Part shown: one piece after another, positions 33,468 to 43,303 of the stretch | How the letters are laid out: each line of letters opens with the position of its first letter | Numbering within the stretch: the stretch's first letter is position 1 | Assembly (NCBI RefSeq): GCF_019973375.1 | Contig: NZ_BPTV01000001.1 | Location: 1,240,001 to 1,304,000, forward strand | Direction of reading: 5' to 3' | Length of the DNA: 64,000 bases | Origin: Prevotella lacticifex | Lineage (GTDB): Bacteria > Bacteroidota > Bacteroidia > Bacteroidales > Bacteroidaceae | The notes under the pieces: generated by a model | The model's database searches: none | The model's input: only the letters and a program-made list of their open reading frames with translations | Told to the model about the DNA's origin: nothing | Translations under genes and position numbers: made by a program

Positions 33468-34502
33468 TTATTTAATATTTCTTTTGTTCAACTCGCTGTC
33501 GTATTCCTTCGAGTATGCCTTCTGCTCCTCATAAGTCTTTGAGAAGTGGTGAGTACCGTCGAATTTTGCACTTGCGCACATATAGAGGTAGTCGTGGTGC
33601 ACGAAGTTGAGTACGGCGTCGATATCCTCGGGATTCGGGTTGCGTATTGGCCCTGGAGGCAGACCGTAGCGGTTGTACGTGTTGTACGGATTGTCGATCT
33701 GCGTCATCCATGTGTAGATGCGCTCAAGGTCGAACCGCTTGAGAGCATACTTCACTGTAGGACACGACTGTAGCGGCATATTTATGCGCAGACGGTTGAT
33801 GTAGATGCCTGCAATGATTGGTTTCTCCTTCTTGTTGTTCGTCTCCTCGCTTATCATGCTGGCTATAATCATCACCTGCATGGGCTTGAGGCTGTCGGCC
33901 TCGGCCTTCTGTCGGCGGGCAGGAGTCCAGAACTGGTCGTAATTCTTGGCCATCTTGCGGATGAATTCGCGTGGTGAGATGTCCCAGTAGAAGTCGTACG
34001 TGTTCGGCACGAATACCGCAATGATGTTCGACGGCTTGTAACCGAGCGAGTCGAGGAAGAGCGAGTCGGTGGCGGCAGCCATGAATTCCTTCTTCGTGAA
34101 CTTCATCTTCTTGGCGAAAACATCACCGAGGTCGCTCACGAGATGCATCGAGGGGACGGTGAGGTGGACGCTGGCCTGATGGCCGTTCTTGAAGTTGCGG
34201 AACGTGAACAGGGCTCCGGTATTGTCGACGGCGTATCGTCCTGAGCGGATGTGGCCGGCATAACCGGTGACGCTGGCAAGGATACGGAATCCAGCGAACG
34301 AGGTGGCGTTGGATATAGGACGGAGCTTTGCGTATACCGAGTCGATATTGTCGGTGGGTGAGATGTAGATGTAGCGGTCGCCGCCTTTCGACATGGCATG
34401 GAAAAACAGTGCCCAGACGACAGCCATGAGAATCAGAACTACAACGCACAATGAAGTGAGCAGGCTTTTCCGGTGCCCGTTCTTCGAATGTCTTTTAGTC
34501 AT
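33468..34502 (-). CDS. mltG: Endolytic murein transglycosylase MltG
   Basis: Inner-membrane lytic transglycosylase that cuts nascent peptidoglycan strands and sets glycan length. I start at MTKRHSKNGHRKS (34502) because a -7 box lies at 34558-34551, inside the longer frame; this gives 344 aa. One transmembrane helix at about 14-36 is followed by a LysM-like region and the YceG catalytic domain, with the catalytic glutamate in ASMISEETNN near 240 and the substrate-groove segments LPPGPIRNP and YLYMCASAKFDGTHHFSKT near the C-terminus. It is monocistronic and divergent from malQ. Confidence 0.93.
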   Translation of the reverse strand: MTKRHSKNGHRKSLLTSLCVVVLILMAVVWALFFHAMSKGGDRYIYISPTDNIDSVYAKLRPISNATSFAGFRILASVTGYAGHIRSGRYAVDNTGALFTFRNFKNGHQASVHLTVPSMHLVSDLGDVFAKKMKFTKKEFMAAATDSLFLDSLGYKPSNIIAVFVPNTYDFYWDISPREFIRKMAKNYDQFWTPARRQKAEADSLKPMQVMIIASMISEETNNKKEKPIIAGIYINRLRINMPLQSCPTVKYALKRFDLERIYTWMTQIDNPYNTYNRYGLPPGPIRNPNPEDIDAVLNFVHHDYLYMCASAKFDGTHHFSKTYEEQKAYSKEYDSELNKRNIK

Positions 34503-34550
34503 TTCTCTCCTTGTAATGTTTATTTTTATTCTTTTTTGAAATTTCGTTTG

Positions 34551-34558
34551 CAAAGGTA
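34551..34558 (-). promoter_or_regulatory. -7 box for mltG
   Basis: TACCTTTG on the minus strand, 49 bp before the chosen start codon. No good -33 element is seen. Confidence 0.45.
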
Positions 34559-34611
34559 CAATAAAGATTATGGATTTTGTTTTTCTCATTACGATTTTTC
34601 ACATCTTTTAT

Positions 34612-34642
34612 TTTGGGTTGTCTCCTTTTTATACTAACTTTG
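34612..34642 (+). promoter_or_regulatory. Promoter of malQ, adjoining the start codon
   Basis: TTTG at 34612-34615, exactly 19 bp, TAACTTTG at 34635-34642. The only in-frame ATG that gives the family N-terminus is at 34648, five bases after the box, so the mRNA is probably leaderless or nearly so. Confidence 0.8.
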
Positions 34643-34647
34643 CATGT

Positions 34648-37359
34648 ATGTTATTAAAGTTCAGTGTTCATTACTCTACTGAGTGGGGGCAGAGCATGCA
34701 TGTCGCCATTACCTATCACTATAATGATGGCCGGCGTCGCGACTACGACTTCTGTATGTCGACGGCCGACGGGCAGTTGTGGACCTTCGAGACTTCAGCT
34801 CTCGACAGCCGCAAGCACGTGATAGTGTCCTTTGAGTATGTCTATCAGCTTGAGGACTCCGATGGTAGGGTTTTGCGCAGGGAGTGGAACCGTGTGCCGC
34901 GTCGGTTCAGATTCCATTCGGCTATGGACTTTATCTTCCCCGACCAGTGGCGCGACATTCCCCTTCAGAGCCATCTGATGTCCGACTTGTGCCGGGTGTG
35001 CGACAGGCGTGAGGCCCATGAGGGCGACGTCAGTGGCAGTATGCCGCTGTTCCGCCGTACCATAATCTTCCGCGTCCTGGCCCCCCAATTGGCGAAGGGA
35101 CAGGCTCTCGCCGTTATTGGCAGTCATCCCTCATTGGGGTCATGGAATCCAATGATGTTTCTGAAGATGTATCCGTCGGGTGAGGACGAGTGGACTTTCT
35201 CACTTAATGTCGACAATGTCAGGGAAGCTGTTGAATATAAGTATGTTGTTGTCGACGAGAGTGAGAACAGAATAATAAAATGGGAGGAGGGTGATAACCG
35301 CCATGCCGACAGTACTCAACTTCGCGACGGGCAGGTATTGGTGCTCAGCGGCGAGAATCTGCGAGTGAGAGAACGCACGTGGAAGGCCGCCGGTGTAGTC
35401 GTTCCGCTGTTCTCCTTGCGTACCGAGAAGTCGTTTGGCGTAGGCGATTTCGGCGATTTGCACCGCTTCGTCGATTATGCCGCGGTTACCGGCATGCGCG
35501 TAATCCAACTTCTGCCTTTGTTCGATACCACCACAACGCACACGTGGTCGGACTCCCATCCCTATAATTGCATTTCGCTTCACGCGCTCCATCCTCACTA
35601 TCTCGACATTGGGCAGTTGGGGCTGGAAACTGATGAGGCCGGGATGACGGCATTCAACCGGCAGCGGCGAGAACTCAATGCCCTCGAATACTCTGATTAT
35701 GAGGCTGTTGACAGGTTGAAACTGCGGTATATATATGCTGCTTTCAGGCAGAAGGGTAGGGACGAAATGGCTACGGATGAGCTTAAAAAGTTCATGAACG
35801 ATAACAGGTTCTGGCTCTTTCCGTATGCCTGTTTCTGCGCCCTTCGTGAACGTTTTAATACGGCGAGAACCTCCGACTGGTGCGAATTTTCGATATACGA
35901 CGAGCAAAAACTGACTGAGGCCTACCGCGCTGACAAGCAGTTTCGTGATGTTTTCGACTTCACCTGCTACGTCCAGTATCATCTTCACGTCCAGTTTGTT
36001 GCCGTTGCCGATTATGCACATAGTAAGGGAATAGCCCTTTGCGGTGACCTGCCCGTAGGACTGTATCGCGACAGTGCCGTGACATGGCAGCATCCCGAAC
36101 TTTTCCACCTCAATATGCGGCTTGGCAATCCGCCGTCGGCGAGTGAGCCGCACGGTCAGGACTGGGGAATGCCGCCTTTCGACTGGTATCCTGACGACGG
36201 GCGGCAGGTGGCTGAGTATCTCAAAGATGTGCTCGGACATATGAATTTATACTTCGATGCAGTGCGCGTTGACCATGTGGTGTCGTTCTTCCGGACATGG
36301 GAGATTCCCGAACAGAATGTGTGGACGGTATTGGGGCATTTCTCACCGTCGCTGCCCTTTACCGAGAAAGACATCAGAGGCTACGGATTTGATTTCCATA
36401 AGGACATCTGTACGTTGCCGTTCATCAATGATGCCGTCGTCAGTCAGTTCTTTGGTATCCATGCCGACTACGTTAGGGGGAATTTCCTCAATGCGGAGGC
36501 TTATCATCTCTATACACTAAAGCCGGAATACGACACCCAGAAGAAGATAAAACAGCACTTCGACGGACGCAACGACGAGAACAGTCAGTGGATTCGTGAC
36601 GGGCTTATGCATCTGTGTGCCAACGTCCTTTTCGTCAAGGATCCTTACAGAAAGGGGATGTACTATCCGCGGTTCGGAGTGTTCGATGAACCTGTGTATA
36701 AGGTTCTTAGCCATGACGACAAGGAGGCGTTCGTGAGGCTGTACAACGACTTTTATTTTGAACGGCACAACAGCTATTGGGAGTCAATGGCCCGCAAGAA
36801 ACTGAATGCGGTCTTCGGCGATACGAAAATGCTTGTCTGTGCTGAGGATTTGGGGCTGATGCCGGCTTGTGTTCAGGGTGTTCTTGAGCAGATGCGCATG
36901 CTGTCGTTGGAGGTCCAGTCGATGCCGAAACAGCGTGGTGACGAGTTTGCCCATCTTGAGTCGTACCCTTACTGCAGCGTCGCTGTGCCCACAACTCACG
37001 ATATGGCCCCGTTGCGACTATGGTGGGAGGAGAATATGGAGCGGACACAACGATTCTGGAACACTTTGTTGCAGAAGGATGGACGGGCTCCGCGCCATCT
37101 GCCGCCGATGATTGCCGAGGAGATTGTGGCCCGCCATCTGTACTGTCCTTCAATGCTTTGCATGATGAGCATACAGGACTGGATGGCCATGGACTATAAT
37201 TTTAGTAATGAAGATGTGTTCTCCCTACGTATTAACGCGCCCTACGATGCGTTCAACAAGTGGAAATATAGGATGAAACCAACTGTTGATGAGCTTATTA
37301 ACGCTGATCAATTCAACAATAAAATAAAAACGATGATAACCCGAAGTTTCAGGGCTTGA
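34648..37359 (+). CDS. malQ: 4-alpha-glucanotransferase, DPE2-like, with N-terminal starch-binding modules
   Basis: Disproportionating amylomaltase (GH77) that transfers maltosyl/glucosyl units between alpha-1,4-glucans, for cytoplasmic starch and maltodextrin use. The 903-aa product has two CBM20-like modules (about 1-110 and 130-235; IGSHPSLGSWNPMMFLKMYP is typical), then the catalytic barrel. VDHVVSFFRTWEIP near 550 carries the nucleophile Asp, CAEDLGLMPACV near 733 the acid/base Glu, and VPTTHDMAPLRLWWE near 783 the third acid. This layout matches plant DPE2. I reject the open extension to 34570 because it crosses the promoter. No signal peptide. A HAD phosphatase gene follows after 7 bp. 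Confidence 0.92.
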   Translation: MLLKFSVHYSTEWGQSMHVAITYHYNDGRRRDYDFCMSTADGQLWTFETSALDSRKHVIVSFEYVYQLEDSDGRVLRREWNRVPRRFRFHSAMDFIFPDQWRDIPLQSHLMSDLCRVCDRREAHEGDVSGSMPLFRRTIIFRVLAPQLAKGQALAVIGSHPSLGSWNPMMFLKMYPSGEDEWTFSLNVDNVREAVEYKYVVVDESENRIIKWEEGDNRHADSTQLRDGQVLVLSGENLRVRERTWKAAGVVVPLFSLRTEKSFGVGDFGDLHRFVDYAAVTGMRVIQLLPLFDTTTTHTWSDSHPYNCISLHALHPHYLDIGQLGLETDEAGMTAFNRQRRELNALEYSDYEAVDRLKLRYIYAAFRQKGRDEMATDELKKFMNDNRFWLFPYACFCALRERFNTARTSDWCEFSIYDEQKLTEAYRADKQFRDVFDFTCYVQYHLHVQFVAVADYAHSKGIALCGDLPVGLYRDSAVTWQHPELFHLNMRLGNPPSASEPHGQDWGMPPFDWYPDDGRQVAEYLKDVLGHMNLYFDAVRVDHVVSFFRTWEIPEQNVWTVLGHFSPSLPFTEKDIRGYGFDFHKDICTLPFINDAVVSQFFGIHADYVRGNFLNAEAYHLYTLKPEYDTQKKIKQHFDGRNDENSQWIRDGLMHLCANVLFVKDPYRKGMYYPRFGVFDEPVYKVLSHDDKEAFVRLYNDFYFERHNSYWESMARKKLNAVFGDTKMLVCAEDLGLMPACVQGVLEQMRMLSLEVQSMPKQRGDEFAHLESYPYCSVAVPTTHDMAPLRLWWEENMERTQRFWNTLLQKDGRAPRHLPPMIAEEIVARHLYCPSMLCMMSIQDWMAMDYNFSNEDVFSLRINAPYDAFNKWKYRMKPTVDELINADQFNNKIKTMITRSFRA

Positions 37360-37366
37360 TTGTATT

Positions 37367-38005
37367 ATGGATAACTTTATTTTCGATTTGGATGGTACCC
37401 TGCTCAACACTATCAACGATTTGGCAGCAAGTACCAATTATGCACTGCGCTCAGCGGGCATGCCAGAGCACTCGGTCGACGATGTGCGGCGGTTCGTGGG
37501 GAATGGTGTAAAGAAACTTATGGAACGGGCCATCCCCGATGGACTCAATAATCCCGATTTCGACGAGACTTATGCTACGTTCCGCAAGCACTATCTGGAG
37601 CATAGTCTGGACACGACGAAACCTTATGATGGTATTCCCGAGGTACTTGCTGAGCTGAAGCGGCGTGGCAAGAAGTTAGCTATCGTCAGCAATAAGTTCT
37701 ATGCTGCCACGCAGGAACTTGCACGGCATTTCTTCCCCGATACTATTGAGGTGGCTATCGGTGAGCGGGAGAATATCCGGAAGAAACCGGCTCCCGATAC
37801 CGTTCTGGAGGCTATGCGCCAATTGGGTGTCGGCAAAGAGGGAACGGTATATATCGGTGACAGCGATGTCGACATCGATACTGCGCATAACGTGGGAGTG
37901 CCTTGTATCAGTGTTTTATGGGGATTCCGCGACCGTGACTTCCTCCTTGCTCACGGAGCGACCACGCTGATAGAGCGGCCGGAGCAGTTGCTCGACTTTG
38001 CATAG
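37367..38005 (+). CDS. HAD-family phosphatase, phosphoglycolate phosphatase-like
   Basis: A 212-aa HAD hydrolase with cap type C1. Motif I FDLDGTLLNT (residues 5-14) has both catalytic aspartates, motif II IVSNK near 106, motif III lysine in RKKPAPD near 140, and motif IV YIGDSDVDIDTA near 164. The closest named families are Gph (phosphoglycolate phosphatase) and beta-phosphoglucomutase-like enzymes. It starts 7 bp after malQ and is co-transcribed, which would equally suit a sugar-phosphate phosphatase. The substrate is uncertain. Confidence 0.85.
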   Translation: MDNFIFDLDGTLLNTINDLAASTNYALRSAGMPEHSVDDVRRFVGNGVKKLMERAIPDGLNNPDFDETYATFRKHYLEHSLDTTKPYDGIPEVLAELKRRGKKLAIVSNKFYAATQELARHFFPDTIEVAIGERENIRKKPAPDTVLEAMRQLGVGKEGTVYIGDSDVDIDTAHNVGVPCISVLWGFRDRDFLLAHGATTLIERPEQLLDFA

Positions 38006-38044
38006 GGCAGACCGTAGCACATCATGAACCTTATAAGATTACGA

Positions 38045-38100
38045 AAAAATAACGCCACTATTGTGTCCAGCAGTTTTGCCGAGGTTCACAATAGTGGCGT
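38045..38100 (-). terminator. Terminator of ribE (minus strand), possibly also of gph
   Basis: ACGCCACTATTGTG (38052-38065) and CACAATAGTGGCGT (38087-38100) form a perfect 14-bp stem with a 21-nt loop. On the minus strand TTATTTTTT follows. Confidence 0.8.
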
Positions 38101-38141
38101 AATTGTGTTTCTGCCCTTCGTCTGTTACTTGAGTAAAAATC

Positions 38142-38750
38142 TTATTCTCCCTCAAAATGGCGCAGACGGGCAATGTATTTGCCGAGAATGTCGAACTCGA
38201 TGTTTACTGTTGTGCCAATTTCTATATCGCCGAAGTTCGTATTATCGTGCGTATAGGGGATTATGGCTACGGTAAACGTGTTATCGGTTGGTGCAATGAC
38301 AGTTAGCGAAACGCCGTTGACGGTCACCGAGCCCTTGTCTACGGTGAAATAGCCGCGGCGCGCCATGTCCCTGTCAAGCTTGTATTCGAACGTGAAGTAT
38401 GTACTTCCGTCAGCATCCTCCTTGCGGATGCATTTGGCCGTTTCGTCGACATGGCCCTGGACGATGTGGCCGTCGAGGCGGCCGTTCATCAGCATCGACC
38501 TCTCGATATTGACGTGGTCGCCAACGTGGAGCAGACCGAGGTTACTGCGGTCGAGGGTCTCCTTCATCGCCGTAACGGTGTAGGTGTCGCCGTCGATGTT
38601 GACAACAGTGAGGCAAACTCCATTGTGAGAGATGCTCTGGTCAATCTTCAATTCGCTTGTAAATGAGCACTTTAGCGTGAGATCGATATTCTCTCTGTCG
38701 TGCTTGATGGCCACTACTGTAGCCATTTCTTCTACTATTCCTGAAAACAT
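38142..38750 (-). CDS. ribE: Riboflavin synthase, alpha chain
   Basis: Dismutates two 6,7-dimethyl-8-ribityllumazines to riboflavin. The 202-aa protein shows the internal duplication of two lumazine-binding barrels: MFSGIVEE at the N-terminus, then SISHNGVCLTVV near residue 39 in barrel 1 and SVTVNGVSLTVI near 136 in barrel 2, with GHIVQGHVDETA between. Alone on the minus strand between gph and carB. No FMN riboswitch is apparent in the short upstream gap, which instead carries the carB terminator. Confidence 0.96.
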   Translation of the reverse strand: MFSGIVEEMATVVAIKHDRENIDLTLKCSFTSELKIDQSISHNGVCLTVVNIDGDTYTVTAMKETLDRSNLGLLHVGDHVNIERSMLMNGRLDGHIVQGHVDETAKCIRKEDADGSTYFTFEYKLDRDMARRGYFTVDKGSVTVNGVSLTVIAPTDNTFTVAIIPYTHDNTNFGDIEIGTTVNIEFDILGKYIARLRHFEGE

Positions 38751-38778
38751 TCCTATTCAATTAATTTAATGGAAGATG

Positions 38779-38830
38779 AAAAATGCCGGGTGGCGCACAC
38801 ACTGTATTAATATGTATGGATACCCGGCAT
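38779..38830 (-). terminator. Terminator of the carAB transcript
   Basis: ATGCCGGGT (38783-38791) pairs with ACCCGGCAT (38822-38830); on the minus strand the stem is followed by TTTTTC. Confidence 0.7.
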
Positions 38831-38852
38831 CTCTCTTTTACGTTATCGAAAA

Positions 38853-41800
38853 TTAGTATTCTCCCCAAGCTTTTATCTCAATCTCGTCGGGAGAAACGCT
38901 GCAGAACGCATTGATGAACGCTGTAGCCAGACGGCTGTTCGTAATCAGCGGGATGTTCAGGTCGATGGCTGCACGTCGAATCTTGTATCCGTTCGACAGC
39001 TCATGGGCCGTAAGATCCTTCGGGATGTTCACCACCAGGTCGATTTGCTTGTTGTGAAGCATCGTAAGTGCCTGAGGTTCTTTGCCTTCATCGCTTGGCC
39101 AGTAGACGAGAGTGTTCTCGACACCGTTCTCGGTGAGATACTTGCTCGTGCCGACTGTGGCATAGAGTTTGTAGCCGTGCTTGAGCAACATCTTGGCTGC
39201 GTCGAGGGTTTCGGCTTTCTCCTTGGCACCGCCGGTGGACAGGAGGATATTCTTCTTAGGTATACGCTGACCAACGGAGAGCATGGCTTTCAGCAGTGCG
39301 TCGTTGGTATCCTCGCCCAGGCAGCCTACCTCTCCCGTTGAACTCATGTCGACACCAAGCACCGGATCGGCCTTCTGCAGACGGTTGAACGAGAACTGGC
39401 TGGCCTTGATACCGACGTAGTCGAGGTCGAAGAGGTTCTTACTCGGTTTCTCCACGGGAACGCCAAGCATCACCTTCGTGGCCAAATCAATGAGGTTGAG
39501 CTTGAGAACCTTGCTCACGAATGGGAACGAGCGGCTGGCACGGAGGTTGCACTCGATGACGAGGATGTCGTTATCGCGCGCCATATACTGGATGTTGAAC
39601 GGTCCAGAGATGTTTAAGTCCTTGGCTATCTGACGGGATACGCGCTTGATACGGCGTACTGTCTCGACGTAAAGCTTCTGCGGCGGGAACTGAATCGTGG
39701 CATCGCCGGAGTGAACACCGGCAAACTCGATATGCTCCGAAATGGCATAAGCTAACACTTCGCCCTTGTTGGCAACAGCGTCGAACTCGATTTCCTTGGC
39801 ATGCTCGATGAATTTGCTGACCACAACAGGGTGATCCTCACTGACATTGGCTGCAAGCTGGAGGAAGCGGCGGAGCTCATCTTCGTTCGAGCAGACGTTC
39901 ATGGCTGCTCCGGAGAGTACGTAGCTCGGACGGACAAGAACCGGGAATCCGACCCGCTCGATAAATTTGTCGATGTCGGCCATACTCGTCAGGGCACTCC
40001 ACTCAGGCTGATTGATGTGGTTGCGGGTAAGCATGGCAGAGAATTTAGCACGGTCCTCGGCATTATCGATGTCCTTGGCTGCTGTGCCGAGGATAGGAAC
40101 GTTCTCGGCATCGAGGTACATAGCGAGGTTGTTAGGTATCTGTCCGCCCGTCGAAACAATAACTCCGTACGGATTTTCCATGTCGATGATATCCATGACA
40201 CGCTCAAATGTCAGTTCATCGAAATAGAGTCGGTCGCACATATCGTAGTCCGTCGACACCGTTTCGGGGTTATAGTTTATCATGATACTTCTGTATCCCT
40301 GTTTCCGGATGGTGTTAAGGGCCTGTACTCCGCACCAGTCGAACTCAACGGAACTACCGATTCGGTATGCTCCTGAGCCCAATACGATGACGTTTCGCTT
40401 GTCGTTGGAGAAGCTGATGTCGCTCTTCACACCCGAGTAAGTGACGTACAGATAGTTGGTCTGGGCCGGATACTCAGCAGCAAGGGTATCAATCTGCTTC
40501 ACAACAGGCAGAATGCCATAGCTCTTGCGTAGGTTGCGGACTACGAGAAGGGCCTTATGCATATTGTGGTACTCGTCCTCAAGACCGACGGCGCGCGCAA
40601 TCTGGAAGTCGGTGAAACCATATACTTTTGCCTCACGGAGCAATTCCTTGTCAAGAGTGTTGATATTGCACTTTTTCAGACGCTCGTCGATGTCGATAAT
40701 GTGCTTGAGCTTGTAGAGGAACCAACGGTCAATCTTTGTCAAATCATGAATCTGATCGACGGTATAGTCCTTGTGCATGGCCTTCGAGATGACAAAAACA
40801 CGCTTGTCGGTAGGCTCGCGCAGCGCCTCGTCGATGTTTTCGATTTCAAGTTCCTTGTTCTCAACGAAACCATGCATTCCCTGGCCTATCATTCTCAGAC
40901 CCTTCTGAATGGCTTCCTCGAAGTTACGGCCGATGGCCATTACCTCTCCAACCGACTTCATGGACGAACCGAGTTCCTTGTCGACACCGCGGAATTTAGA
41001 CAAATCCCAGCGCGGAATCTTACAAACAACGTAGTCGAGAGCCGGCTCGAAGAATGCTGATGTGGTCTTCGTTACGGAGTTTTTCAGCTCGAAAAGGCCA
41101 TAACCCATACCTAATTTGGCTGCGACGAAAGCAAGAGGATAACCAGTGGCCTTACTTGCAAGGGCTGACGAGCGGCTCAAACGTGCGTTGACTTCGATAA
41201 CGCGGTAGTCCTCGCTCTGCGGGTCGAACGCATATTGAACGTTACATTCACCGATAATTCCTATATGACGGACAATTTTTATCGACAGTGCGCGCAGTTT
41301 GTGATATTCAGAGTTTGACAATGTCTGCGACGGAGCGATGACAATGCTCTCTCCGGTGTGTATGCCGAGAGGGTCAAAGTTCTCCATATTACATACGGTA
41401 ATGCAGTTGTCGTATTTGTCGCGAACCACCTCGTACTCGATTTCCTTCCAACCTTTAAGGCTCTTCTCAACCAAAACCTGTGGCGAGAAGGAGAAAGCTT
41501 TCTCGCAAATCTTGTTAAGTTCTTCCTCGTTGTCGGCAAATCCCGATCCCAGACCGCCCAAAGCGTATGCTGCGCGGACGATAACAGGGTAGCCAACGTC
41601 CTTTGCGGCCTTCCGAGCCTGCTCGATATTCTCGCAAGCCTCGCTCTTTATGGTCTTTACATCGATTTCGTCGAGTCGCTCAACGAAGAGCTCGCGGTCC
41701 TCGGTGTTCATGATTGCAGACACCGGTGTTCCCAAAACGCGTACGTTGTACTTTTCAAGGATTCCCTTGCGCTCCAGTTCGACACCGCAGTTTAGTGCTG

Positions 41801-42077
41801 TCTGTCCGCCGAAACTGAGCAAAATGCCGTCGGGATGCTCCTTGGCAATGACCTTCTCAACAAAGAACGGCTGTACGGGAAGGAAATAAATCTGATCGGC
41901 AACGCCCTCCGATGTCTGCACGGTGGCAATATTCGGATTTATGAGAACAGTCTCGACACCTTCCTCTTTCAATGCTTTCAAGGCCTGTGAGCCAGAGTAG
42001 TCGAACTCACCGGCTTCACCAATCTTCAGTGCTCCTGAACCTAAGAGCAGGACTTTCTTTATTTTTTCGTCTTTCAT
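38853..42077 (-). CDS. carB: Carbamoyl-phosphate synthase, large subunit
   Basis: Makes carbamoyl phosphate from bicarbonate, ammonia (tunnelled from CarA) and two ATP, for arginine and pyrimidine synthesis. At 1074 aa it is full length. It has the duplicated ATP-grasp architecture: first half starts LLLGSGALKIGEAGEFDYSG, second half near residue 560 with VIVLGSGAYRIGSSVEFDW, both with YVLSGAAM/YALGGLGSG-type ATP loops. The MGS-like allosteric domain is at about 940-1074. carA lies 32 bp upstream on the same strand. Confidence 0.97.
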   Translation of the reverse strand: MKDEKIKKVLLLGSGALKIGEAGEFDYSGSQALKALKEEGVETVLINPNIATVQTSEGVADQIYFLPVQPFFVEKVIAKEHPDGILLSFGGQTALNCGVELERKGILEKYNVRVLGTPVSAIMNTEDRELFVERLDEIDVKTIKSEACENIEQARKAAKDVGYPVIVRAAYALGGLGSGFADNEEELNKICEKAFSFSPQVLVEKSLKGWKEIEYEVVRDKYDNCITVCNMENFDPLGIHTGESIVIAPSQTLSNSEYHKLRALSIKIVRHIGIIGECNVQYAFDPQSEDYRVIEVNARLSRSSALASKATGYPLAFVAAKLGMGYGLFELKNSVTKTTSAFFEPALDYVVCKIPRWDLSKFRGVDKELGSSMKSVGEVMAIGRNFEEAIQKGLRMIGQGMHGFVENKELEIENIDEALREPTDKRVFVISKAMHKDYTVDQIHDLTKIDRWFLYKLKHIIDIDERLKKCNINTLDKELLREAKVYGFTDFQIARAVGLEDEYHNMHKALLVVRNLRKSYGILPVVKQIDTLAAEYPAQTNYLYVTYSGVKSDISFSNDKRNVIVLGSGAYRIGSSVEFDWCGVQALNTIRKQGYRSIMINYNPETVSTDYDMCDRLYFDELTFERVMDIIDMENPYGVIVSTGGQIPNNLAMYLDAENVPILGTAAKDIDNAEDRAKFSAMLTRNHINQPEWSALTSMADIDKFIERVGFPVLVRPSYVLSGAAMNVCSNEDELRRFLQLAANVSEDHPVVVSKFIEHAKEIEFDAVANKGEVLAYAISEHIEFAGVHSGDATIQFPPQKLYVETVRRIKRVSRQIAKDLNISGPFNIQYMARDNDILVIECNLRASRSFPFVSKVLKLNLIDLATKVMLGVPVEKPSKNLFDLDYVGIKASQFSFNRLQKADPVLGVDMSSTGEVGCLGEDTNDALLKAMLSVGQRIPKKNILLSTGGAKEKAETLDAAKMLLKHGYKLYATVGTSKYLTENGVENTLVYWPSDEGKEPQALTMLHNKQIDLVVNIPKDLTAHELSNGYKIRRAAIDLNIPLITNSRLATAFINAFCSVSPDEIEIKAWGEY

Positions 42078-42109
42078 CTGTCTATTTTTGAAATATTGAA
42101 GGGAATGGT

Positions 42110-43186
42110 TTATTTAAGTGTTTCAACAAACTTGTCGAACATGAATTCTGTATCGACTGGTCCTGAGCAGGCCTCCGGGTGGAATTGCGATGAGAACCAA
42201 GGATTCGTTTTGTGGCGTATGCCCTCGTTCGATCCGTCGTTCATATTTACGAAAAGCTCCTGCCAGTCGTTACCAAGAGTCTTGCTGTCGACGGCGTATC
42301 CGTGGTTCTGCGATGTGATATAGCATTTTTCGGTTCCCACGAGACGCACCGGCTGGTTGTGAGAACGGTGTCCGTACTTCAGCTTATATATTGTGGCACC
42401 GGCTGCTTTGCCAAGGAGCTGGTTGCCCATGCATATTCCACAGATTGGTTTTGTGGACTGACTCATGTACTTTCTGATTATTTCCACAGCGTCGGAGCAA
42501 GTGTCAGGATCGCCTGGACCATTGGCAAGGAAGAGTCCGTCGACGTCCATCGACGTATAATCGTAATTCCATGGCACGCGTATTACCTCCACGCCACGGT
42601 TTATGAGGCAACGTATTATATTGGCTTTTACACCGCAGTCGACCAGAACGACTTTCTTTCCGGCACCCTCGTTGTATCTTATTATCTCCTTGCAGGATAC
42701 CTGGTCGACAAAGTTCACGCCCTCGTAGTCGGCTTCCGGGATATTGTCGGGTTCGTCGTCGAAGAGGATTTTTCCCATCATTACACCGTGTTCCCTGAGC
42801 ACCTTGGTCAGTTCACGTGTGTCGATGCCAGTTATTCCGGGGACGTGCTCGCGCTTGAGCCAGTCGGCAAGGCTCTCCACAGCATTCCAATGGCTGTATT
42901 TCTCGCTGTAGTCGGAGACGATTATTGCCGAAGCATATATCTTGTCACTCTCCATGAATGTGGGAAGGCCGTTCTTTTCGATGGTGAATGGCGGTACTCC
43001 ATAGTTGCCTACGAGCGGGAAAGTCATTGTGAGCAATTGTCCTGCGTAAGAAGGGTCAGTGAGACTTTCCGGATATCCCATCATTGCAGTGTTGAACACG
43101 ACCTCTCCGGCAACTGGCTTTTCGTAGCCAAAGCTCTTGCCGTGGAATTTTGTTCCGTCGCTTAAAACTAATGTTACGTTCCTCAT
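42110..43186 (-). CDS. carA: Carbamoyl-phosphate synthase, small (glutaminase) subunit
   Basis: Hydrolyses glutamine and passes ammonia to CarB. The 358-aa product starts at MRNVTLVLSDGTKFHGKSFG (43186); a longer open frame to 43243 adds residues not seen in the family. The class I amidotransferase domain has the nucleophile in CGICMGNQLLG and the His-Glu pair near the C-terminus (SQFHPEA). N-terminal domain motifs EVVFNTAMMGYPESLTDPSY and GITGIDTRELT are typical. In an operon with carB; the PurF-family gene lies 117 bp upstream on the same strand. Confidence 0.96.
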   Translation of the reverse strand: MRNVTLVLSDGTKFHGKSFGYEKPVAGEVVFNTAMMGYPESLTDPSYAGQLLTMTFPLVGNYGVPPFTIEKNGLPTFMESDKIYASAIIVSDYSEKYSHWNAVESLADWLKREHVPGITGIDTRELTKVLREHGVMMGKILFDDEPDNIPEADYEGVNFVDQVSCKEIIRYNEGAGKKVVLVDCGVKANIIRCLINRGVEVIRVPWNYDYTSMDVDGLFLANGPGDPDTCSDAVEIIRKYMSQSTKPICGICMGNQLLGKAAGATIYKLKYGHRSHNQPVRLVGTEKCYITSQNHGYAVDSKTLGNDWQELFVNMNDGSNEGIRHKTNPWFSSQFHPEACSGPVDTEFMFDKFVETLK

Positions 43187-43303
43187 GAATTTATTGTTAA
43201 TGTATGGATAATGAGCCATAGGAGTGTCGCCATAGCGTTTCACGTCCCAAAGCTCATCTCCAATTCTATTTTCTTTTTTTTTATTATTCAGTCTGCGGCA
43301 TTA

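Noticed and set aside
34570..34647. Extended N-terminus of malQ that looks like a hydrophobic signal segment
   Set aside because: The segment contains the promoter TTTG-N19-TAACTTTG; the hydrophobic look arises from AT-rich non-coding DNA.
35200..36240. 346-codon open frame antisense to malQ
   Set aside because: Overlaps catalytic regions of malQ on the opposite strand and has no family features.
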